A stretch of 9,228 nt of DNA, taken from the NCBI GenBank assembly GCA_016181905.1, contig JACOYM010000082.1, positions 1 through 9,228 on the forward strand. Direction: 5' to 3'. The first letter of the stretch is position 1; each line of letters starts with the position of its first letter. The DNA is from Candidatus Pacearchaeota archaeon. Lineage in GTDB: Archaea; Nanobdellota; Nanobdellia; Pacearchaeales; GW2011-AR1. The notes under the pieces are model-generated. The model worked only from the letters and a program-made list of their open reading frames with translations. It was not told where the DNA came from and ran no database searches. Shown piece after piece: positions 4,871-9,228 of the stretch. Made by a program: the position numbers and the translations under genes.

Positions 4871-7336
4871 ATGGAAATCAGCTTTATCCCCCTTGACTAT
4901 GACAGCTTTGACTGGCAGGGAAGGAACTATGTAAAGATTGTTGGAAGGGATGAAAAAGGAAAAAGAGTGTGCATTATAGACTGCTTTCAGCCTTATCTCT
5001 GGGCAATGCTAAAAGAAGGCACAAGCGAGAAAAAAGCAGAAGATTTAAGAAAAAAGATAGAAAAGATTAAGATTGAAACCAGCCTGCGGACAACAAATGT
5101 CGAAAAAACAGAGCTATGTGAAAAGAATTTTCTTGGCAAGCCTGTCAAGGCAATAAAGATTTTTATAACAAACTACAAGGATGCCCATCCTGTTGCAGAC
5201 AATCTTGATTTTCCTGAGATAGAGGCAAGAAGGGAATACGACTTAAACATCATCACAAAATACATAGCAGAAAAAAGAATGGTTCCATTAAAATGGTGCA
5301 GGGTTTCTGGTGAAGTTTTAAACAATTCAAGCGAGTTTGGCGGCATAGACTCTGCAATTGATGCTGACTTGTGCATTAAAGCGGAAAAGATTGAAGAATG
5401 CAAAGATGAAATAATTGACAAAAGGTTTGAACCAAAAATCCTTGCTTTTGACATAGAGGCAGATGAGCTTGAGATAGGCAAGGGAGAAATCTTGATGATA
5501 TCCCTTGTTGGAAAAAACCTCAAAAAGGTTCTGACATGGAAAAAATGCCCTCACAGGCTTAATTATGTTGAATGCTTCAAGGACGAAGCAGATATGCTTG
5601 AGGCATTTGTCAATTATGTTAAAAAAGAGAATCCAGACATGCTTATCGGATATTTTTCAGATGGGTTTGACCTGCCATACCTAAAAGCAAGGGCAGAGAA
5701 AAACAAAGTCAGGCTTTCGCTTGGAATAGACAACTCGCAGCCGAGCTTTGCGCGAGGCAGGATTCCTTCTGGGAAAATCTTTGGAATTGTGCATGTAGAC
5801 TTGTTCAGATTTATAGAAACTGCTTACTCTCAGTATCTGCAATCAGAAACCCTTGGCTTGAATGAGGTTGCATCTGAGCTGCTTGGAGAGGGCAAAAGAG
5901 AGTTTGAGCATAAAAGCTCAAAACAGATGAAACAAGAGGAATGGCAGGAGTATTTTGAATACAACCTTCAGGATTCTGTCCTGACTTACAAGCTGGCAGA
6001 AAAATTCTGGCCGGACATGCTTGAGTTCAGCAAGATTGTGCAAGAGCCGCTGTTTGAGATAGCAAGGGACAGCATGTCTCAGATGGTTGAAAATTATATT
6101 ATTCACAATCTTCACAAATTCAGCGAAATAGCAGAAAAAAGGCCTTTGCATGATGAGATAGAGAAAAGAAGAGAGAGGGAAAAATATGAAGGGGCGTTTG
6201 TATTTCAGCCGCAGGCAGCATTATACGAAAACCTTGCCGTATTTGACTTCACAAGCTATTGGCCGTCAATCATTGTCACATACAACCTGTCACTATCAAG
6301 TTTTTTGAAAAACAGGGAAAAAGATGCATTAGAAGTCAGTCTAGGCAGCAAAAAGGCTTATTTTTCAAAAAAACCGGCCTTTTTTCCCTTGATGCTTAAA
6401 GAAGTGATAGAATTAAGAAAAAAATACAAGCAGGAATATAAAAAAGACAAAAATCCATTAACCTTTGCGAGAAGCAATGCATATAAGCTGCTGGCAAATG
6501 CATCTTACGGCTATCAGGGTTTTTTTGGAGCAAGGTATTACTGCCCTGAGGCAAGCGCTGCAACAACAGCAATAAGCAGGGATTTCATAAAAAAAATAAT
6601 AGGAACAATAAACCAGGATAGTTATGAGGTTATCTACAGCGACACAGATTCCATAGCGCTTAAATTAAACAGGCATGCAAAACAAGAGGCTCTAAGCTTA
6701 CTGGAAAAACTGAATTCAGGGCTTCCCGGGATAATGGAGCTTGAGCTTGAGGATTTTTACAAAAGAGGGATATGGGTAACAAAAAGAACGGGCGAGTTCG
6801 GCGCGAAAAAGAAATATGCCCTGATAAACCATGAAAGCAAGCTGAAGATAAGGGGATTCGAGACAGTAAGGAGGGATTGGTGCACTCTTGCCCGCGACTT
6901 GCAGAATAAGGTCTTGCATAAGATATTGCAGGAGGGAAATGAAAAATCCGCCCTTGAGCTTGTTAAAAAAACAATAAAGGATCTGAAAGAAAGAAACATT
7001 GATAAAAAAGATATAATGATAAGGACACAGCTGAAAAAATCAATTGCAGAATACAGGGCAATTACCCCCCATGTGATTGCTGCCCAGAAGATGAAGGAAA
7101 AAGGCCTGCCTGTGGATATAGGCATGCTTATTGAATACTTTATCGCTGAAACGCGTGAAAAAAAGGCGCTCGTCAGGGAAAAGGTCAAGCTGCCTGATGA
7201 AAAAGGAGAGTATAACATAAAATATTATTTAGAGCATCAGATTATCCCGGCAGTAGAAAACATTTTTAATGTTTTTAACATCAATATAAAAGAGGTTGCC
7301 GATGGCAAGCAGCAGAAAAAATTGGGGGAGTTTTAA
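4871..7336 (+). CDS. polB: Family B DNA polymerase with 3'-5' proofreading exonuclease
   Basis: This 821-residue replicative polymerase aligns along its length with archaeal PolB. An N-terminal domain (about 1-185) contains the family's FLGKP motif. The exonuclease has Exo I FDIEA (D194, E196), Exo II GYFSDGFD (D267) and Exo III YNLQD (Y364, D368), so proofreading should be active. Polymerase motif A is FDFTSYWPSII (D459), motif B KLLANASYG (K539-G547) and motif C YSDTDS (D591, D593). GAKKKYALI (644-652) and RGFETVRRDW mark the palm-thumb junction. The Exo I-II, Exo II-III and Exo III-motif A spacings match Pyrococcus PolB within a residue or two. The N-terminal region is about 50 residues longer, mostly just before Exo I. 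No intein is present. The C-terminus ends QKKLGEF, resembling a sliding-clamp PIP box. Oddities are W464 where SLYPS has its steric-gate Tyr, and F262 where Exo II usually has Asn. Confidence 0.97.
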   Translation: MEISFIPLDYDSFDWQGRNYVKIVGRDEKGKRVCIIDCFQPYLWAMLKEGTSEKKAEDLRKKIEKIKIETSLRTTNVEKTELCEKNFLGKPVKAIKIFITNYKDAHPVADNLDFPEIEARREYDLNIITKYIAEKRMVPLKWCRVSGEVLNNSSEFGGIDSAIDADLCIKAEKIEECKDEIIDKRFEPKILAFDIEADELEIGKGEILMISLVGKNLKKVLTWKKCPHRLNYVECFKDEADMLEAFVNYVKKENPDMLIGYFSDGFDLPYLKARAEKNKVRLSLGIDNSQPSFARGRIPSGKIFGIVHVDLFRFIETAYSQYLQSETLGLNEVASELLGEGKREFEHKSSKQMKQEEWQEYFEYNLQDSVLTYKLAEKFWPDMLEFSKIVQEPLFEIARDSMSQMVENYIIHNLHKFSEIAEKRPLHDEIEKRREREKYEGAFVFQPQAALYENLAVFDFTSYWPSIIVTYNLSLSSFLKNREKDALEVSLGSKKAYFSKKPAFFPLMLKEVIELRKKYKQEYKKDKNPLTFARSNAYKLLANASYGYQGFFGARYYCPEASAATTAISRDFIKKIIGTINQDSYEVIYSDTDSIALKLNRHAKQEALSLLEKLNSGLPGIMELELEDFYKRGIWVTKRTGEFGAKKKYALINHESKLKIRGFETVRRDWCTLARDLQNKVLHKILQEGNEKSALELVKKTIKDLKERNIDKKDIMIRTQLKKSIAEYRAITPHVIAAQKMKEKGLPVDIGMLIEYFIAETREKKALVREKVKLPDEKGEYNIKYYLEHQIIPAVENIFNVFNINIKEVADGKQQKKLGEF

Positions 7337-7337
7337 T

Positions 7338-7349
7338 ATTCTTTGTTTT
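7338..7349 (+). terminator. T-rich tract after polB
   Basis: ATTCTTTGTTTT follows the stop codon directly and could end polB transcription. It is interrupted and short, so this is a weak call. The hairpin-forming repeat just downstream is not followed by a T run. Confidence 0.3.
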
Positions 7350-7360
7350 GCCTCTGAGCA

Positions 7361-7389
7361 TAAATGTTTCGGGCATACCGAAACATTTA
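7361..7389. repeat. Perfect 12-bp inverted repeat in the nadA promoter
   Basis: TAAATGTTTCGG and CCGAAACATTTA flank the five-base centre GCATA with no mismatch. The right arm overlaps the first four bases of the predicted nadA TATA box (7386-7393). Because it lies upstream of the likely transcription start, it would not be in the nadA mRNA. A DNA operator is therefore more likely than an RNA element, possibly one for a repressor sensing NAD status. It could instead be a 3'-end structure of the polB message. Confidence 0.7.
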
Positions 7390-7393
7390 AATA
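7386..7393 (+). promoter_or_regulatory. TATA box of nadA-nadC
   Basis: TTTAAATA predicts transcription from about 7415 and a leader near 37 bases holding a Shine-Dalgarno site. A second candidate, CTTATAC at 7400-7406, would shorten the leader. A smaller palindrome, TGTAT-CTT-ATACA (7395-7407), directly follows. Confidence 0.5.
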
Positions 7394-7439
7394 GTGTATC
7401 TTATACAATAAGATAAAATATAAAGATTAATGCATTGAA

Positions 7440-7444
7440 AGGAG
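7440..7444 (+). promoter_or_regulatory. Shine-Dalgarno site of nadA
   Basis: AGGAG lies seven bases before the ATG at 7452, optimal spacing. It fixes the nadA start. Confidence 0.75.
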
Positions 7445-7451
7445 AAACAAA

Positions 7452-8372
7452 ATGAATGAGCAAAGGCTGATAAAGGAAATAAGCAGGCTGAAAAGAAAGA
7501 AAAATGCTGTCCTGCTTGTCCATAATTACCAGCGGCCTGAGATTTACAAGGTTGGAGATTTTGTAGGGGATTCCCTTGAGTTAAGCAGGAAAGCGGCTGA
7601 GACAAAGGCAAAAATTATTGTTTTCTGCGGGGTGGATTTTATGGCAGAGTCTGCAAAAATACTTAATCCGAGAAAAAAGGTTTTGCTGCCGACATTTGAG
7701 GCAAAATGCCCAATGGCAGCAATGGTGACTGCAGAGGAATTGCTGAAGGAAAGGAGAAAGCTTGAAAAAAGATATGGAAAGAATAATGTGGCTGTTGTTT
7801 GCTATATTAACACAACAGCAGAGGTAAAGGCATTCTCTGATATCTGCTGCACGTCATCAAATGCAGTCAAGGTAGTAAACTCACTGAAAGAAAAAAACAT
7901 ACTATTTGTTCCTGATAAGAATCTTGGCGATTATGTCTCAAGATTTACAGACAAGAGGATAATCCCGTGGAAAGGATTCTGCTATGTGCATGCAAGGTTT
8001 CTGAAAGAGCAGGTTAGGAGGGCAAAAAAACTGCATCCTCATGCAATTGTACTGGCGCACCCAGAATCTCCAAGAGAGGTTATAGACGAGTCGCATATTG
8101 TCTGTTCAACCTCGCAGATGATAGACTTTGCCAAAAAGTCTCATTTAAAGGAATTTATAGTTCTCACAGAGGCAGGCATGATAGAAAGATTAAAGCTTGA
8201 AGTGCCAAATAAAAAATTCTACACGCCCGGAATCATCTGCACACAGCAAAAGAAAAACAATCTGCAAAATGTCTATAACTGCCTGAAGAATGAAACAAAT
8301 GAGGTAAATGTGGCAGAAAGAGTCAGGATTAAAGCCAAGAGGGCGCTGGACAGAATGCTTAAAATTAAATAA
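7452..8372 (+). CDS. nadA: Quinolinate synthase
   Basis: NadA condenses iminoaspartate with dihydroxyacetone phosphate to quinolinate, the ring-forming step of de novo NAD synthesis, using an oxygen-sensitive [4Fe-4S] cluster in the cytosol. The 306 residues show HNYQ (24-27), GDSLELSR, FCGVDFMAESAKIL, AKCPMA with C86, the CCTSSNA motif (C132-C133), WKGFCYVHARF with C177, CSTSQM, and a C-terminal TPGIICTQQKK with C263. C86, C177 and C263 match the three cluster ligands of archaeal and Thermotoga NadA in order and spacing, so the enzyme should be functional. Length is typical of the short archaeal/thermophile form. It starts a two-gene operon with nadC 17 bases downstream. No nadB or aspartate dehydrogenase, which would supply iminoaspartate, lies in the window. 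The promoter carries a perfect inverted repeat. Confidence 0.97.
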   Translation: MNEQRLIKEISRLKRKKNAVLLVHNYQRPEIYKVGDFVGDSLELSRKAAETKAKIIVFCGVDFMAESAKILNPRKKVLLPTFEAKCPMAAMVTAEELLKERRKLEKRYGKNNVAVVCYINTTAEVKAFSDICCTSSNAVKVVNSLKEKNILFVPDKNLGDYVSRFTDKRIIPWKGFCYVHARFLKEQVRRAKKLHPHAIVLAHPESPREVIDESHIVCSTSQMIDFAKKSHLKEFIVLTEAGMIERLKLEVPNKKFYTPGIICTQQKKNNLQNVYNCLKNETNEVNVAERVRIKAKRALDRMLKIK

Positions 8373-8389
8373 AGCAAGGCAGGGCTTAA

Positions 8390-9228
8390 ATGAAAATCCA
8401 TGGCATAATAAAACAGGCTTTGAAAGAGGATATTGGCAAAGGAGATATAACCACCAATTCAATAATTCCTAAATCAGAATTTGTCAAAGCTGAGATAATT
8501 GCAAAGGACTCTGGCATAATTGCAGGGCTTGGCATTGCCGAACAGGTATTCAAAGAGCTTGACAAAAATATTATATTTATTAAAAAAGTAAAAGATGGAG
8601 AGAAGGCTAAAGAATTTAAGGTTATAGCAGAGATTAAAGGAAATGCCAGGGCAATCCTGGCAGGAGAAAGGGTTGCCCTGAATTTTTTGCAGAGATTAAG
8701 CGGAATAGCAACACTAACAGCAAAATTCGTGAAACTTGCAGGAACAAAATCAAGAAAGCAGAGAGGCATTAAAATACTTGACACAAGAAAAACAACGCCT
8801 TTGATGCGGGAGCTGGAAAAATATGCTGTCAGGGCTGGAGGAGGAAAAAACCATCGATTTGGCTTGTATGATGCTGTCTTGATTAAAGACAATCATATAG
8901 AAGCAGCTGGAAGCATAACAGAGGCAGTTAAAAAAGCAAAGCGCGCAGGAAAAGCCATAGAGGTTGAGGTTAAAAACCTGAGAGAGGTCAGAGAAGCTTT
9001 AAATGCCGGCGTTGACAGGTTGCTATTGGATAACATGGACATAAAAAATATAAAAGAAAGTGTTAAGCTTGCGAAAGGAAGAGTTAAGCTTGAGGTTTCA
9101 GGCGGTGTAAGCCTCAATAGCATCAAAGCCATTGCAAAAACAGGCGTTGATTATGCCTCAATAGGCGCTTTAACCCACTCGGCAAAAGCGCTTGACATAA
9201 GCCTGGATGTGGTTAAGGTTATAAGATG
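8390..9228 (+). CDS. nadC: Nicotinate-nucleotide pyrophosphorylase (carboxylating), cut by the window end
   Basis: NadC (quinolinate phosphoribosyltransferase) turns quinolinate and PRPP into nicotinate mononucleotide, CO2 and pyrophosphate, directly after NadA. From ATG 8390 the frame stays open for 279 codons to the window edge. The protein begins with KEDIGKGDITT, and shows LNFLQRLSGIAT (97-108), LDTRKTTP (130-137), the phosphate-binding region GGGKNHR (150-156), then LYDAVLIKDNH (159-169), EVEVKNL, LLLDNM and EVSGGV near the end. All the substrate-binding basic residues I expect (R102, R133, K134, H155, R156, K166) are present. The last two bases are TG. If the next base is A the gene stops at 279 residues, close to the usual 270-290, so probably little or nothing is missing. 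It follows nadA by 17 bases with only a weak purine-rich site (AGGCAGGG) and should be cotranscribed. Confidence 0.95.
   Translation, partial: MKIHGIIKQALKEDIGKGDITTNSIIPKSEFVKAEIIAKDSGIIAGLGIAEQVFKELDKNIIFIKKVKDGEKAKEFKVIAEIKGNARAILAGERVALNFLQRLSGIATLTAKFVKLAGTKSRKQRGIKILDTRKTTPLMRELEKYAVRAGGGKNHRFGLYDAVLIKDNHIEAAGSITEAVKKAKRAGKAIEVEVKNLREVREALNAGVDRLLLDNMDIKNIKESVKLAKGRVKLEVSGGVSLNSIKAIAKTGVDYASIGALTHSAKALDISLDVVKVIR

Noticed and set aside
6757..7218. Open frame on the minus strand inside polB (153 codons)
   Set aside because: It is antisense to conserved polymerase motifs, serine/phenylalanine-rich as expected from the complement of lysine/glutamate-rich coding sequence, and has no ribosome binding site or promoter of note.
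7361..7389. The 12-bp inverted repeat as an intrinsic terminator of polB
   Set aside because: No T run follows the right arm, and archaeal termination does not normally need a hairpin. Its overlap with the nadA TATA box favours an operator, so it was kept as a repeat instead.
8386..8892. Open frame on the minus strand inside nadC (168 codons), with another at 8893-9132
   Set aside because: The forward strand encodes an unmistakable NadC over the whole span. The antisense products are low-complexity hydrophobic shadows.

Overview
The window looks like archaeal chromosome, most likely from a small AT-rich lineage such as the DPANN group; the lineage is inferred, not proven. The signs are an archaeal-type family B DNA polymerase, a TrmB-family regulator, and archaeal TATA elements centred about 25-28 bases before five start codons (six of the seven forward transcription units have a recognisable TATA element), which implies leaderless or very short-leader mRNAs. 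Shine-Dalgarno sequences appear mainly at operon-internal genes and at units with longer leaders.

Layout, left to right. (1) 75-554 (+): a two-helix membrane protein with a cytoplasmic winged helix. (2) 590-1935 (-): two overlapping genes of unknown function, AT-rich. They are transcribed away from (3) a TrmB-like regulator at 2082-2810 (+). The shared 146-bp intergenic region holds both promoters and a TATCA-N5-TGATA palindrome near the predicted start of the unknown pair. (4) 2866-3939 (+): a compact three-gene operon with junctions of -4 and +1 bases. It encodes a 61-residue protein, an 80-residue helical protein and a 215-residue protein with the GHG...SC signature of caspase-like (clan CD) cysteine peptidases. 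This is the best candidate for an undescribed system here. (5) 4044-4850 (+): a CysQ/BPNT-like phosphatase of the inositol monophosphatase superfamily. (6) 4871-7336 (+): a replicative-type family B DNA polymerase with intact proofreading and polymerase motifs, an unusual motif A and a PIP-like C-terminus. (7) 7452-9228 (+): nadA followed by nadC, the last cut by the window edge. Together they convert iminoaspartate through quinolinate to nicotinate mononucleotide. A perfect 12-bp inverted repeat overlaps the nadA TATA box.

The housekeeping blocks (polymerase, NAD synthesis) are around 40% GC in hand-counted lines. The unknown minus-strand pair and the protease operon fall to roughly 15-37% in sampled lines, which fits accessory genes inserted between core genes. 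No RNA genes, CRISPR arrays, insertion sequences or transposase fragments were seen. No stretch above 300 bases lacks a gene.
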